A DNA stretch of 64,000 nt from Occultella glacieicola (lineage in GTDB: Bacteria > Actinomycetota > Actinomycetes > Actinomycetales > Beutenbergiaceae). A program made the translations under genes and the position numbers. Where the stretch lies: the NCBI RefSeq assembly GCF_004353825.1, contig NZ_SMNA01000005.1, forward strand, positions 186,001 to 250,000, in the 5' to 3' direction. Shown here one piece after another: positions 33,317 to 42,551 of the stretch. The notes under the pieces were generated by a model. The model saw only the letters and a program-made list of their open reading frames with translations. It searched no databases and was not told the origin of the DNA. Positions within the stretch are counted from its first letter, which is position 1; each line of letters begins with the position of its first letter.

Positions 33317-35809
33317 TCACCCGGTGGATCCGGTCTCGAGCTGACCTGCGCGGCGACCCGCCCGCTCAATCCGGATGATCACCGACTTGGATGTCGGCGT
33401 CCGCGACGTCTCGGCGAACGACCCGAGCGGCACCAGCACATTCGTCTCCGGGAAGTACGCCGCTGCGCACCCGCGCGCGGTCGGATACGCGACCGCGCGG
33501 AATGCCTCCGCCCGCCGCTCGACGCCCTCGAACTCGGAGATCAGGTCGACCAGGTCGCCGTCGGAGACACCGGCCGCGGCCAGGTCGTCGGTGTGCACGA
33601 ACACCACCCGGCGGCCTCCGTGCACGCCCCGGTAGCGGTCGTCCTTGCCGTAGATGGTGGTGTTGAACTGGTCATGGGAACGGATCGTCTGCAGGATGAG
33701 GCGGCCGGGCGGCACCCGCGGGTAGTCGAGTCTGTTCGCCGTCATCTCGGCACGGCCCGACGGGGTCGAGAAGGTTCGCGAGTCCCGCGGCGGATGGGGC
33801 AGGGCGAACCCGCCCGGCTCGTCGATCCGGGCCTCGTATTCGGTGAAGCCGGGCACGACGGCCTCGATGTGGCGTCGGATCAGCCGGTAGTCACCCTCCA
33901 GCGCGGCCCAATCCACTCGAGGCGCGTGCGGCCGCGCGCTGCCACCGGTGCTCGGGGTGGCGGCGGAGTCGGGGCGCCACGCGTCCGGAGCGGCGCCGCC
34001 AACCGGGCCCGTTGCTTCGCCGTCGACCCCGGACCGGTGCTCGCCGGTGGCCAAGGGCGAACGGGCCGCACCCGTTTCTCCCGTCGTAGCGGCGAACAGC
34101 CGTTGCGCCAGGCGGCAGATGATCGAGACCTCCGACAGCACGTGCCGGCTCGGTGGGCCCAGCCGTCCCCGGGAGGCGTGCACCATGCCCATCGAGTCCT
34201 CGACGGTGAGCCGCTGGTCACCGCCGGTTTGGGTGTCCCGATCGGTACGCCCGAGGGCTGGCAGGATCAGGGCCCGGCGGCCCGTTACCGTGTGCGAGCG
34301 GTTCAGTTTCGTCGAGACCTGAACCGTGAGCCGCATCCGGGACATCGCCGCCTCCGTCACGATGGAGTCGGGTGTGGCCCGGATGAAGTTGCCGCCCATT
34401 GCCATGAACACCTTGGCGTGGTCGTCACGCATCGCCTCGATCGCGGCAACCGTGTCCGTGCCGGGCTCGCGCGGCGAAGCGAAGTCGAACTCCCTGTCCA
34501 GTGCGTCATGGAACGTGGCCGGCATCCGCTCGAAGATGCCCATCGTGCGATCGCCCTGCACATTCGAGTGGCCACGCACCGGGCACACGCCGGCCCCGGG
34601 CCGGCCGATGTTGCCCTGCAGCAGCAGCACGTTCACGATGTCGCGCAGCATCGCCACCGAATGCCGATGCTGCGTCAGGCCCATTGCCCAGCAGACCACC
34701 GTTGCCGGAGAGTCGAGCAGCCGCCGCGCCAGGCCGTCGATCTGGGCGCGGGCGAGCCCGGTCGCGGTCTCCACCTCGGCCCACTCGAGCGCGCCGACAT
34801 GGGCGGCGTACTCCTCGAACCCACGCACACTCGTGCGCAGGAAGTCATGGTCGAGCACGCTATCCCGGCCGGCGGTGGCGAGCCCAGCCGCCTCGGCCTC
34901 GAGTAGCAACTTGCCGAGCGCCTGGAACAGCGCCTGGTCCCCACCCAGCCGGATCTGCAGGAAGTCGTCGGCGAGCTCGATCCCTTTCGTCAAACCCAGG
35001 GCGGTCTGCGGGTTGTGGAAGCCGAGCAGCCCCGCCTCGGGCAGCGGGTTGACCGCGACGATGATCGCCCCGTTGCGCTTCGCCCGTTCCAGCGAACTGA
35101 GCATCCGAGGGTGGTTCGTGCCAGGGTTCTGGCCGGCGATGATCAGCAGCGACGCCCGCTCCACATCCGCAAGGGAGACCGACCCCTTACCGATCCCGAT
35201 CGTCTCCCCCAGGGCGGACCCGGAGGACTCGTGGCACATGTTCGAGCAGTCCGGGAGATTGTTGGTGCCGTAGCCCCGGACCATCAGTTGGTAGAGGAAC
35301 GCCGCCTCGTTGGAGGTGCGCCCGGACGTGTAGAAGATCGCCTCGTCCGGTTCGCAGGCGTTCAACTCCTCGACGATCACACCGAACGCGTCGTCCCAGC
35401 TGACAGGGCGGTAGTGGGTACCACCCGCGTCAAGGATCATCGGGTGCGCAAGCCGGCCCTGCTGCCCGAGCCAGTAGTCGTCCTTCCTGCGCAGGTCGGC
35501 GACGGAGTGCTCGACGAAGAACGTCGGCGGGATCCGGCGCCGGGTGGCCTCCTCGGCCACCGCCTTGGCCCCGTTCTCGCAGAACTCGGCGGCGTGCCGT
35601 TCCTTCTTCTCCGGCCAGGCGCAACCGGGACAGTCGAAGCCGTCGGTCTGATTGACCCGGAGCAGCGTCTGCGCGGATCGGACCGGACCCATCTGGTCCA
35701 GGGCCATGCCGATCGCGTGCGTGATACCCGGTAGACCTGCGGAGGTCTCCTTCGGCTCTCGTACCCGCAACTGCGTCTCGTCGATCCCCGTGGTCGGCGC
35801 CTTCGCCAT
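33317..35809 (-). CDS. FdhF/YdeP-family molybdopterin oxidoreductase
   Basis: 830 aa from the ATG with AGGAGG 9 nt upstream. GFDCPGCAWPEKKERHAAEF near residue 55 is the YdeP-type N-terminus; the classical four-Cys Fe-S cluster of formate dehydrogenases is reduced here to CxxC. The Mo-bisMGD-binding core follows, with ILDAGGTHYRPVSWDDAFG, FYTSGRTSNEAAFLYQLMVR, SNMCHESSGSALGETIGIG and GQNPGTNHPRM. A C-terminal molydopterin dinucleotide-binding domain contains LQTIRSHDQFNTTIYG. The family is called formate dehydrogenase-like, but the substrate is unproven. It is divergent from fdhD, which supports a shared need for sulfur insertion into the cofactor. Confidence 0.88.
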   Translation of the reverse strand: MAKAPTTGIDETQLRVREPKETSAGLPGITHAIGMALDQMGPVRSAQTLLRVNQTDGFDCPGCAWPEKKERHAAEFCENGAKAVAEEATRRRIPPTFFVEHSVADLRRKDDYWLGQQGRLAHPMILDAGGTHYRPVSWDDAFGVIVEELNACEPDEAIFYTSGRTSNEAAFLYQLMVRGYGTNNLPDCSNMCHESSGSALGETIGIGKGSVSLADVERASLLIIAGQNPGTNHPRMLSSLERAKRNGAIIVAVNPLPEAGLLGFHNPQTALGLTKGIELADDFLQIRLGGDQALFQALGKLLLEAEAAGLATAGRDSVLDHDFLRTSVRGFEEYAAHVGALEWAEVETATGLARAQIDGLARRLLDSPATVVCWAMGLTQHRHSVAMLRDIVNVLLLQGNIGRPGAGVCPVRGHSNVQGDRTMGIFERMPATFHDALDREFDFASPREPGTDTVAAIEAMRDDHAKVFMAMGGNFIRATPDSIVTEAAMSRMRLTVQVSTKLNRSHTVTGRRALILPALGRTDRDTQTGGDQRLTVEDSMGMVHASRGRLGPPSRHVLSEVSIICRLAQRLFAATTGETGAARSPLATGEHRSGVDGEATGPVGGAAPDAWRPDSAATPSTGGSARPHAPRVDWAALEGDYRLIRRHIEAVVPGFTEYEARIDEPGGFALPHPPRDSRTFSTPSGRAEMTANRLDYPRVPPGRLILQTIRSHDQFNTTIYGKDDRYRGVHGGRRVVFVHTDDLAAAGVSDGDLVDLISEFEGVERRAEAFRAVAYPTARGCAAAYFPETNVLVPLGSFAETSRTPTSKSVIIRIERAGRRAGQLETGSTG

Positions 35810-35918
35810 CGGCTTCCACCTCCTGGATATCCAACGATGGTAGCCATGAGTCACGGCGGGCGCCGCGGTCGACGCGGCGTACGGTGGAGGTCGTGACGGC
35901 GGCACTGCGGAGACGGCG

Positions 35919-36782
35919 ATGACCCGGGCAACCAAGCGCTCGCGGGTGCGCACCCTGCTCGCCGACGGCACGACGCGTGTCCGCACCGACACCCTCGCCG
36001 GCGAGGAGCCGATGGAGTTGCGGGTGGATGGCCACTCGCTGTCCGTGACGATGCGCACCCCCGGCCACGACTTCGACCTGGCCGCGGGATTCCTGGTCTC
36101 CGAAGGGGTGCTTCACCATCCTCAGCAGGTGACCCGGATCGGGTACGGCCCCGGCGTGGACGCCGGTGGCGCCGCGACCTACAACATCGTCGATGTCACC
36201 CTCGCGCCGGGCGTGCCTCGTCCCGCCGCCAGGGCCGAACGCCGGGTGTACACCTCGTCGTCCTGCGGCATCTGCGGCACGAACTCCATCGAGGCTCTTG
36301 GGCGGGTGTCGCATTTCGAGGGCGCCGCGCATGCGAGCGCGGTCTTCGACCTGACCGTGCTGCTCGACCTTCCGGCTCGGCTGCGCGCCGAGCAGGCGAT
36401 GTTCGCGAGGACCGGTGGCACGCACGCGGCCGGTCTGTTCAGCGTCTCAGGTGACCTGCTCTGCCTGCGCGAGGATGTCGGCCGGCACAATGCCGTGGAC
36501 AAGGTGGTCGGGTGGGCCTGGCGTGAGAACCGGCTGCCGCTTCGCAACACGATCCTGCAGGTCTCCGGGCGGGCTTCCTTCGAACTGGTCCAGAAGGCGC
36601 AGATGGCCGGCATCCCGGCGCTGGCTGCCGTCAGTGCCCCGTCCTCGCTCGCGGTCGAACTGGCCGAAGAAGCCGGTCTGACCCTGATCGGTTTCTCCCG
36701 GACGGACCGGCTCAACGTCTACAGCCACGCCGAGCGGATCCGTTCGTCGACAGAGCAGAGGACTCAGCCGACATCCGCCTGA
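35919..36782 (+). CDS. fdhD: FdhD sulfurtransferase, formate dehydrogenase accessory protein
   Basis: 287 aa from the ATG at 35919. The diagnostic persulfide-carrying motif SSCGICG (Cys116, Cys119) is present. Other FdhD landmarks are GHDFDLAAGFLVSEGVL, RTGGTHAAGLFS, LCLREDVGRHNAVDKVVGWA and QVSGRASFELVQKA. FdhD passes sulfur from a cysteine desulfurase to the molybdenum cofactor of FdhF-type enzymes. It is divergent from the fdhF-like gene with a 109-bp promoter space, an arrangement common in Actinobacteria. Confidence 0.95.
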   Translation: MTRATKRSRVRTLLADGTTRVRTDTLAGEEPMELRVDGHSLSVTMRTPGHDFDLAAGFLVSEGVLHHPQQVTRIGYGPGVDAGGAATYNIVDVTLAPGVPRPAARAERRVYTSSSCGICGTNSIEALGRVSHFEGAAHASAVFDLTVLLDLPARLRAEQAMFARTGGTHAAGLFSVSGDLLCLREDVGRHNAVDKVVGWAWRENRLPLRNTILQVSGRASFELVQKAQMAGIPALAAVSAPSSLAVELAEEAGLTLIGFSRTDRLNVYSHAERIRSSTEQRTQPTSA

Positions 36783-36863
36783 CTCCGGTCACCCATACGT
36801 CGCACGTGCCACAGGTTCTGTTGATTCAATGAGAGTCGGTGGAATCGGGCGAGGAGAACGTGG

Positions 36864-38729
36864 ATGGCGGCTGCCGAGGGTGAGGACTACGTCGACCCGG
36901 TGACGTTGCGGGCGCAGGCGCGCTCGCAGCGAAAGTCGCTCGGCCGTCTGTCGATCCTGATCCGCCAGAGTGTGCGCCTGGTGTGGGCCTCCGGGCGCGG
37001 GCTCTTCGTCGGGTTGCTCGCGCTCCAGATCGCCGCGGCACTGGCCCTCGCTGGTCAGGTGCTCGCGGTCCAGGCGGTCCTGGCTGCCATCCTCGACCTG
37101 GACGGGTCGGGCGCCACCGCTGCGCTCTGGACCTCTGTCCTGGTGCTGGCGGGGCTGACTGCGGTGACCTCGATCATCGGCGCCGTGCAGGGGCACATGC
37201 AACGGTTGCTGGGCGAGTTGGTCGCCCGATCCATGTGGGACCAGGTGCTCGACGTTTCGACCGGTGTCGGACTCAGCAGCTTCGAGTCGCCCGACTTCTT
37301 CAATCGTCTGCAGCGGGTGCAGTCGAACGCTCTCTCCCGTCCGTATCAGGTGACGCAGGGTCTGATCGCCATGGGCGGCGCTCTCGCCGCCAGTATTGGG
37401 GTCGGGGCCGCGCTGGTAAGCATCAGTCCCCTGCTGCTCCCGCTCCTCGTGGTGGGCGGACTGCCGGTGCTCCTGACCAGCCGGCGAGAGAGCCGGCTCG
37501 AGTTCGACTTCTCGGTTGCGCAGACCCCGGTGCTACGGATGCGCCAGTACTTGACGCTCGTTCAGACGGGACGCGATGAGGCCAAGGAGATCCGCGCGTT
37601 CAACCTGGCGGACTGGCTTCACGGCCGGTTCGACACCGCCTACGGGACTTACCTGGGAGCCCTCGCCCACCACCTGCGGCGCCGCGCGACCCTCTCCGCC
37701 ATCGGCAACCTGGGTAGCGCTGTCGTTCTCGTGCTCACCCTCGGCGCACTGGTCTGGCTGATCCTTGACGGCCAGGTCACGGTCGCCGGCGCGGGCGCGG
37801 CCATCGTCGCGATCCGGATGCTCGCGAGCCAGGTCCAGACCTTGTTCGCCGGCGTCCAGCGGATCTTCGAGTCCGGGTTGTTCCTCGAGGACCTGCAGGG
37901 ATTCCTTCGGCTGGCAGAGCCCGCGAAGGAGGACGCGCACGGTCCCGAGGCCCCCACTGGGTTCGGTGCGGTGACCGCCGACGATGTCCACTTCACCTAC
38001 CCGGGCTCGGAGTTGCCCGCGGTACGCGGTGCGACCGTGGAACTCCGGGCGGGGGAAGTCGTCGCCATCGTCGGCGAGAACGGCTCCGGCAAGACCACCC
38101 TCGCCAAGATCCTCGCCGGCCTGTACACCCCGGACGAGGGCGCGGTGCGTTGGGACGGTACCGACATCCGCGCCTGGTCCCTCGCCAGCGTGCGCAGCCG
38201 GATCGCCGTCATCTTCCAGGACTTCGTGCGATACGCGCTCAGCGCCGAGGACAACATCGCGATCGGTGACGTGTCCCGGCCGCCCGACCCGGCGAGGCTG
38301 CGCGCCTCGACACGGGCGGCCGGTGCCACCGGCGCCATCGAGTCCCTGCCCGACGGGTACGCGACCCCGCTCTCCCGGTTGTTCGCGGGCGGGCGCGACC
38401 TCTCCGGCGGACAATGGCAGCGGGTGGCGATCGCCCGCGGGTACTACCGCGACGCACCGTTCGTGATCCTGGACGAGCCGTCGGCGGCCCTCGACCCACG
38501 AGCCGAGTACGACCTGTTCGCGAGCCTTCGACACACGCTCGAGGGCCGAACCGCCTTGTTCATCTCACACCGGTTCTCGACGGTGCGCAGCGCCGACCGG
38601 ATCTACGTGATGGCCGAAGGGCGGGTGGTCGAGCACGGCACCCACGACGAACTGATGGCGGCCGACGGGCAGTACGCCGAACTCTTCAGCCTCCAGGCCG
38701 CCGCGTACCTCAACGCCGAGCAGGCCTGA
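36864..38729 (+). CDS. ABC exporter, fused permease and ATPase
   Basis: 621 aa from the ATG 8 nt after GAGGAG. The N-terminal half has about six membrane helices (GRGLFVGLLALQIAAALALA onward). The C-terminal ATPase has Walker A VGENGSGKTTLAKILAGLY (about 403-420), Q-loop AVIFQDFVRYALSAEDN, signature RDLSGGQWQRVAIARGYY and Walker B APFVILDEPSAALDP, then the H-loop FISHRFSTV. There is no C39 peptidase domain. It is a type I exporter half-transporter forming a homodimer. Such proteins export peptides, lipids or drugs. With no exporter inside the lasso cluster 17 kb away, this one is a candidate, but only by proximity. Confidence 0.9.
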   Translation: MAAAEGEDYVDPVTLRAQARSQRKSLGRLSILIRQSVRLVWASGRGLFVGLLALQIAAALALAGQVLAVQAVLAAILDLDGSGATAALWTSVLVLAGLTAVTSIIGAVQGHMQRLLGELVARSMWDQVLDVSTGVGLSSFESPDFFNRLQRVQSNALSRPYQVTQGLIAMGGALAASIGVGAALVSISPLLLPLLVVGGLPVLLTSRRESRLEFDFSVAQTPVLRMRQYLTLVQTGRDEAKEIRAFNLADWLHGRFDTAYGTYLGALAHHLRRRATLSAIGNLGSAVVLVLTLGALVWLILDGQVTVAGAGAAIVAIRMLASQVQTLFAGVQRIFESGLFLEDLQGFLRLAEPAKEDAHGPEAPTGFGAVTADDVHFTYPGSELPAVRGATVELRAGEVVAIVGENGSGKTTLAKILAGLYTPDEGAVRWDGTDIRAWSLASVRSRIAVIFQDFVRYALSAEDNIAIGDVSRPPDPARLRASTRAAGATGAIESLPDGYATPLSRLFAGGRDLSGGQWQRVAIARGYYRDAPFVILDEPSAALDPRAEYDLFASLRHTLEGRTALFISHRFSTVRSADRIYVMAEGRVVEHGTHDELMAADGQYAELFSLQAAAYLNAEQA

Positions 38730-38737
38730 ACCAGGCC

Positions 38738-38765
38738 GCGGCGGGCCAAGGCGCTCGGCCGCCGC
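38738..38765. terminator. GC-rich hairpin between convergent genes
   Basis: GCGGCGGGCC (38738-38747) and GGCCGCCGC (38757-38765) pair with one bulged G. It lies 10 bp past the ABC exporter stop and 20 bp from the stop of the convergent epimerase gene, a likely shared terminator. Confidence 0.5.
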
Positions 38766-38786
38766 AAGCACTGGTCACGTTCGGTG

Positions 38787-39809
38787 TCAGCGCCAGCGCA
38801 GCTCCCCATCGAGACGCCCGGCCTCCTTGTGGTTGAGAACCGTCCGGATGCGTAGGTACTTGGCCGACGTGAACTCCTCGGCGGTGAGCCCGTGGTCCCG
38901 GTAGGCGCGGTAGAGCTCCTCGACCCCCGCCGGCACCGTCCACTTCGCCTGGAAGGCCGGCAACTCGGCTGCGATCCTGGAGAAGTCCACCCGGTAGTTA
39001 CGGGCATCGGGGCTGGCCCCGGGGGCGTACTCCACCTCGGACCCGGGCACCACCTGCGCGACGATCTCGGCGACCTCCTTGACCCGGTAGTTCTCCGACG
39101 TGACACCCACGTTGAAGGCGCGGTCGTGCACCACATCACGAGGTGCCTCGAGGGCCGCGAGGAACGCGCGGGAGATGTCCTCGATGTGGATCAGCGGCCG
39201 CCACGGCATGCCGTCGGACTTGATGAGGACCTTGCCCGTCGTGATCGCGTAGCCGACGAGGTTGTTCACCATCAGGTCCGCCCGCAGGCTCGGCGACACC
39301 CCGTACGCCGTCGCATTGCGGAGGTAGACCGGGCTGAACGTCTCGTCCGCCAGGTGCGTCAGGTCCTGCTCCACCTTGATCTTCGAATCACCGTACGGGG
39401 TCAGGGGGTTGAACCCCGCCTCCTCGGTGAGGTGCTCGTCGCCGGCGGCGCCGTACAGGCTGCACGAGGAGGAGAACAGGAACCTTCCGACGCCGGCCTG
39501 CTTCGCGGACTCGGCAAGCTGCACGGTCCCCAGGTGGTTGATGTCGTAGGTCAGCTGCGGCCGCAGGTCGCCGAGCGCGTCGTTGGACAACGCGGCCAGG
39601 GCGATCACCGCCTCGAAGCTCTCGAGATCAGTCGGCTTGACGTCTCGAAGGTCCTTGCGGATGACCTCGGTCGGGCGCACCTCGTCGTCGAACTGGCAGC
39701 CTTCGTAGTAGAAGGTGTCGAGCCCGACGACCTCGTGACCGGCCGCGCGCAGCAGCGGCACCATCACCTGCCCGATGTAGCCGTTGTGGCCGGTGACCAG
39801 GACCTTCAC
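38787..39809 (-). CDS. NAD-dependent nucleotide-sugar epimerase/dehydratase
   Basis: 340 aa from a GTG overlapping the PIG-L gene stop (GTGA). The extended-SDR Rossmann start VKVLVTGHNGYIGQVMVPLL (GxxGxxG) is followed by the catalytic Ser and YxxxK in SSSCSLYG and PYGDSKIKVE, and MPWRPLIHIEDISRAFLAAL. It acts on an NDP-sugar, possibly downstream of the nucleotidyltransferase at 40474. It is last in the tailoring operon 43736-38787. The exact sugar is not predictable. Confidence 0.9.
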   Translation of the reverse strand: MKVLVTGHNGYIGQVMVPLLRAAGHEVVGLDTFYYEGCQFDDEVRPTEVIRKDLRDVKPTDLESFEAVIALAALSNDALGDLRPQLTYDINHLGTVQLAESAKQAGVGRFLFSSSCSLYGAAGDEHLTEEAGFNPLTPYGDSKIKVEQDLTHLADETFSPVYLRNATAYGVSPSLRADLMVNNLVGYAITTGKVLIKSDGMPWRPLIHIEDISRAFLAALEAPRDVVHDRAFNVGVTSENYRVKEVAEIVAQVVPGSEVEYAPGASPDARNYRVDFSRIAAELPAFQAKWTVPAGVEELYRAYRDHGLTAEEFTSAKYLRIRTVLNHKEAGRLDGELRWR

Positions 39810-40477
39810 GATGCGTCTCCTCCGAGTAGTACCGCCTTGCGGCTGTAGAACGCCTCCGCATGACGGCCGGGGGCGTGGCATTCCATCCCACGCAGGCGCA
39901 TGAGCCCGCGGAAGGTGTCGTCGTCGTACCAGGGCTTCGCGAACTGCGAGGCATAGTGCTCGCCGAGTACTCGCAGCTTGGTGGCCACGTCCTCCTCCGA
40001 GAGCGGCACGAACACGTTGGGCGTGCCCATGTCGCCGTCCCACTTCGGGATCTCGTACTCCAGGACCAGGTGGTCCCGGAACGTGTTCCAGGTCAGGTCG
40101 GAGATGGTCCGGTGGTCCTGGTGCCGGTCGTGACGCTGGTGCGTCAGGACGAGATGCGGGTCGAACTCGGATCTGATGAGCTCGAAACGGTCTTTGATCG
40201 CGTCCCCGATGTAGGGGAAGTAGGACTCGCGGTACTCCCCGACCCAGATGCTGAAGTGCCGGGCGTCGTGCAGAAGGTCCGTTGCGGCCGCCCGGGCTTC
40301 GGCGGCGCGCTGGGCGTTGGACGAGAACACCTCATACCGGACCTCAAGCCCTCCCGGTCGCTTGGCCAGTCGACCGAGGGTCCCGCCGCAGCCGATCTCG
40401 ATGTCGTCGCAATGGGCACCGAGTGCGAGCACCCGGAGGGGGTCTTCTTCGCTCACGCCGAGGTTGAGCGCAATCAT
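39806..40477 (-). CDS. PIG-L/LmbE-family deacetylase
   Basis: 223 aa; the ATG overlaps the nucleotidyltransferase stop. The zinc-binding motif LALGAHCDDIEIGCGGTL (AHxDD) and the second metal ligand region THQRHDRHQDHRTISDLTWN (HxxH) are present. The family deacetylates GlcNAc-type sugars in lipid- or thiol-linked intermediates. In this operon it probably removes an acetyl group from an amino sugar, perhaps before C-methylation or another modification. Cytosolic. Confidence 0.9.
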   Translation of the reverse strand: MIALNLGVSEEDPLRVLALGAHCDDIEIGCGGTLGRLAKRPGGLEVRYEVFSSNAQRAAEARAAATDLLHDARHFSIWVGEYRESYFPYIGDAIKDRFELIRSEFDPHLVLTHQRHDRHQDHRTISDLTWNTFRDHLVLEYEIPKWDGDMGTPNVFVPLSEEDVATKLRVLGEHYASQFAKPWYDDDTFRGLMRLRGMECHAPGRHAEAFYSRKAVLLGGDAS

Positions 40478-41268
40478 GCCGGCGCCACCGGGTCCTGTTC
40501 CCAGACCTTCCACGGCGCCTGGCCGCGTGCGTTCATCTCGTCCATGACCTGGCGGTCCTTGAACGTGTCCATCCCGGCCCAGAACCCGTCGTATCTGTAG
40601 CCGACCAGCTTGCCGGCCTCGAGGAGTCTTCCGAACGGCTCATAGACGAGTTCCTCGCCGGGCTGGATGTAGTCGAACACCTCGCGCCGCAGCACGAAGA
40701 ACCCGGCGTTGACCCACATCCCGGCGCCGCTGGACTCGGTGATCCCGGTGACGTGCGAGTTGTCGTCGAGGTTGACGATGTGGAAGGTCTGGCTCGGCTT
40801 CGTGCAGAGGAACGTCGCGATCGCATCATGTTCGTGCGCGTGGTCGATCAGGGTGGTGAGCGGGACACTGGACAGGCCGTCGCTGTAGTTGGCGAGGAAC
40901 TCCTCGTCGTCGCCGAGGAAGTCCTTGACCTTCACCATCCGCTGACCGATGTTCGTCGCCAGCCCGGTGTCCACGAACGTGATCTTCCAGTCCTGGGCGT
41001 CCGTGTGCAGCATCGTGATCTCACGGCCACCGCCGGAGAGCACGAAGTCGTTGCTGAGCCACTCCTTGTAGTTGAGGAAGTACTCCTTGATGACCTCGCC
41101 CTTGTACCCGAGGCACACGATGAACTCCGTGTGCCCGTAGTGGGCGTAGTACTTCATGAGATGCCAGATGATCGGGCGGGAGCCGATCGGCACCATCGGC
41201 TTGGGCACCGACTCGGAGAACTCGCGCATGCGCATACCCATGCCGCCGGCGAACAACACGACCTTCAT
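40474..41268 (-). CDS. Glucose-1-phosphate cytidylyltransferase-like nucleotidyltransferase
   Basis: 264 aa. The N-terminal signature VVLFAGGMGMRMREFSESVP differs from the dTDP enzyme's GGxGTR; VPKPMVPIGSRPIIWHLMKY follows. FWAGMDTFKDRQVMDEM, the C-terminal FxxGMDTxK, fits RfbF-type cytidylyltransferases (about 257 aa). The predicted product is CDP-glucose or a relative, feeding CDP-3,6-dideoxyhexose or C-methylated sugar synthesis with the following genes. The CDP assignment is from family resemblance and is moderately sure. Confidence 0.85.
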   Translation of the reverse strand: MKVVLFAGGMGMRMREFSESVPKPMVPIGSRPIIWHLMKYYAHYGHTEFIVCLGYKGEVIKEYFLNYKEWLSNDFVLSGGGREITMLHTDAQDWKITFVDTGLATNIGQRMVKVKDFLGDDEEFLANYSDGLSSVPLTTLIDHAHEHDAIATFLCTKPSQTFHIVNLDDNSHVTGITESSGAGMWVNAGFFVLRREVFDYIQPGEELVYEPFGRLLEAGKLVGYRYDGFWAGMDTFKDRQVMDEMNARGQAPWKVWEQDPVAPA

Positions 41269-41278
41269 CGCAGACCTC

Positions 41279-42538
41279 TCACTCCGACCAGTCGACGATC
41301 GCTGCCTGCGGGATCGGCACGACGCATTTGCCGCCCCACTCCTTGATGTAGGCCAGTTGGGCCACGATCTCGTCCTTGAGGTTCCACGGCAGGATCAGGA
41401 CGTAATCGGGCTTCGTCTCGGCGATCCGGCCCGGCTCGTGGATCGGGATGTGCGTACCCGGCGTGTAGCGGCCGTGCTTGTAGGGGTTGCGGTCGACTGT
41501 GTAATCGAGGAAGTCCGGGCCGATCCCGCAGTAGTTGAGCAGGGTGTTCCCCTTGCCGGGGGCGCCGTAGCCGACCACCTGTGCCCCCTGGCGCTTGACG
41601 CCGATGAGGAACTCGAGGAGTTTGCGCTTGGTCTCGCGGACCTGCTCGGCGAACAGTTCGTAGGTCTCGGGCCGCTCCAGCCCGGCATCCAGTTCACGTT
41701 GCCGCAGGTCGAGGAGACGCTCGCTCAGCGCGGGCGCGTCGGGTCCGGCGTGGGTGGCGTGGATCCGCAGCGATCCGCCGTGGGTCCAGAGCTCTTCGAC
41801 GTCGTGGATCACCAGGCCGTGCGCGGCGAAGATCCGCTCGGAGGTCACCAACGAGAAGTAGGAGAAGTGCTCGTGGTAGATGGTGTCGAACTGGTTCTCC
41901 TCGATCAGCCGCAGCAGGTGCGGGAACTCGATGGTGATCAGCCCGCCGGGGGCGAGGAGGAGCTTCATTCCCGCCACGAACGTGTTGAGATCCGGCACCT
42001 GCGCGAGGACGTTGTTGCCCGCGATCAGGTCCGCCCTGGTGCCCTCAGCCACCAGACGCCGGGCCAGTTCTTCGTCGAAGAACTCCACCAGGGTCGGCAC
42101 GTTGCGTTCGTCCACCGCGACCTTGGCGACGTTCGCGGCCGGCTCGATGCCGAGGACCGGCACGTCCGCCTGCACGAAGTACTGGAGGAGATATCCGTCG
42201 TTGCTGGCGAGTTCGACGACCAGACTGTCCGCGCCCAGGTTCCGCTCGGCGATCATGGCCTCGACGTAGGTACGCGCGTGCTCCAGCCAGGCATCGGAGT
42301 AGGAGGAGAAGTACGCGTACTCGGTGAAGATGTCCTCCCGGGACACGTACTCCTGGAGCTGGACCAGGAAGCACTCGTCGCACACCCACGTGTGCAGCGG
42401 GTAGAACGGCTCCATCGCGTTCACCTGGTCAGCCGGTACGAAACTCTCGCACAGCGGGGACATGCCCAGGTCGGCGAAGGTGCGGGTCAGCGTGGCCCCG
42501 CAGAAGCGGCACGGGCCGCCGGTCAGTTCATCGGACAT
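41279..42538 (-). CDS. NDP-sugar C-methyltransferase with zinc-binding N-terminus
   Basis: 419 aa from the ATG at 42538. Three parts are visible. The N-terminal zinc domain has CRFCGATL and CDECFLVQ (residues about 10-75). A SAM-binding Rossmann domain has LVVELASNDGYLLQYF, GNNVLAQVPDLNTFV and FPHLLRLIEENQFDTIYHEH. The C-terminal half has GYGAPGKGNTLLNYCGI and YVLILPWNLKDEI. This is the TylC3/EvaC-like architecture, which methylates C-3 of 4-keto-deoxysugars. Branched sugars would be an unusual EPS component. It is followed closely by the nucleotidyltransferase gene. Confidence 0.9.
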   Translation of the reverse strand: MSDELTGGPCRFCGATLTRTFADLGMSPLCESFVPADQVNAMEPFYPLHTWVCDECFLVQLQEYVSREDIFTEYAYFSSYSDAWLEHARTYVEAMIAERNLGADSLVVELASNDGYLLQYFVQADVPVLGIEPAANVAKVAVDERNVPTLVEFFDEELARRLVAEGTRADLIAGNNVLAQVPDLNTFVAGMKLLLAPGGLITIEFPHLLRLIEENQFDTIYHEHFSYFSLVTSERIFAAHGLVIHDVEELWTHGGSLRIHATHAGPDAPALSERLLDLRQRELDAGLERPETYELFAEQVRETKRKLLEFLIGVKRQGAQVVGYGAPGKGNTLLNYCGIGPDFLDYTVDRNPYKHGRYTPGTHIPIHEPGRIAETKPDYVLILPWNLKDEIVAQLAYIKEWGGKCVVPIPQAAIVDWSE

Positions 42539-42551
42539 TCGTGGCTCCGGA

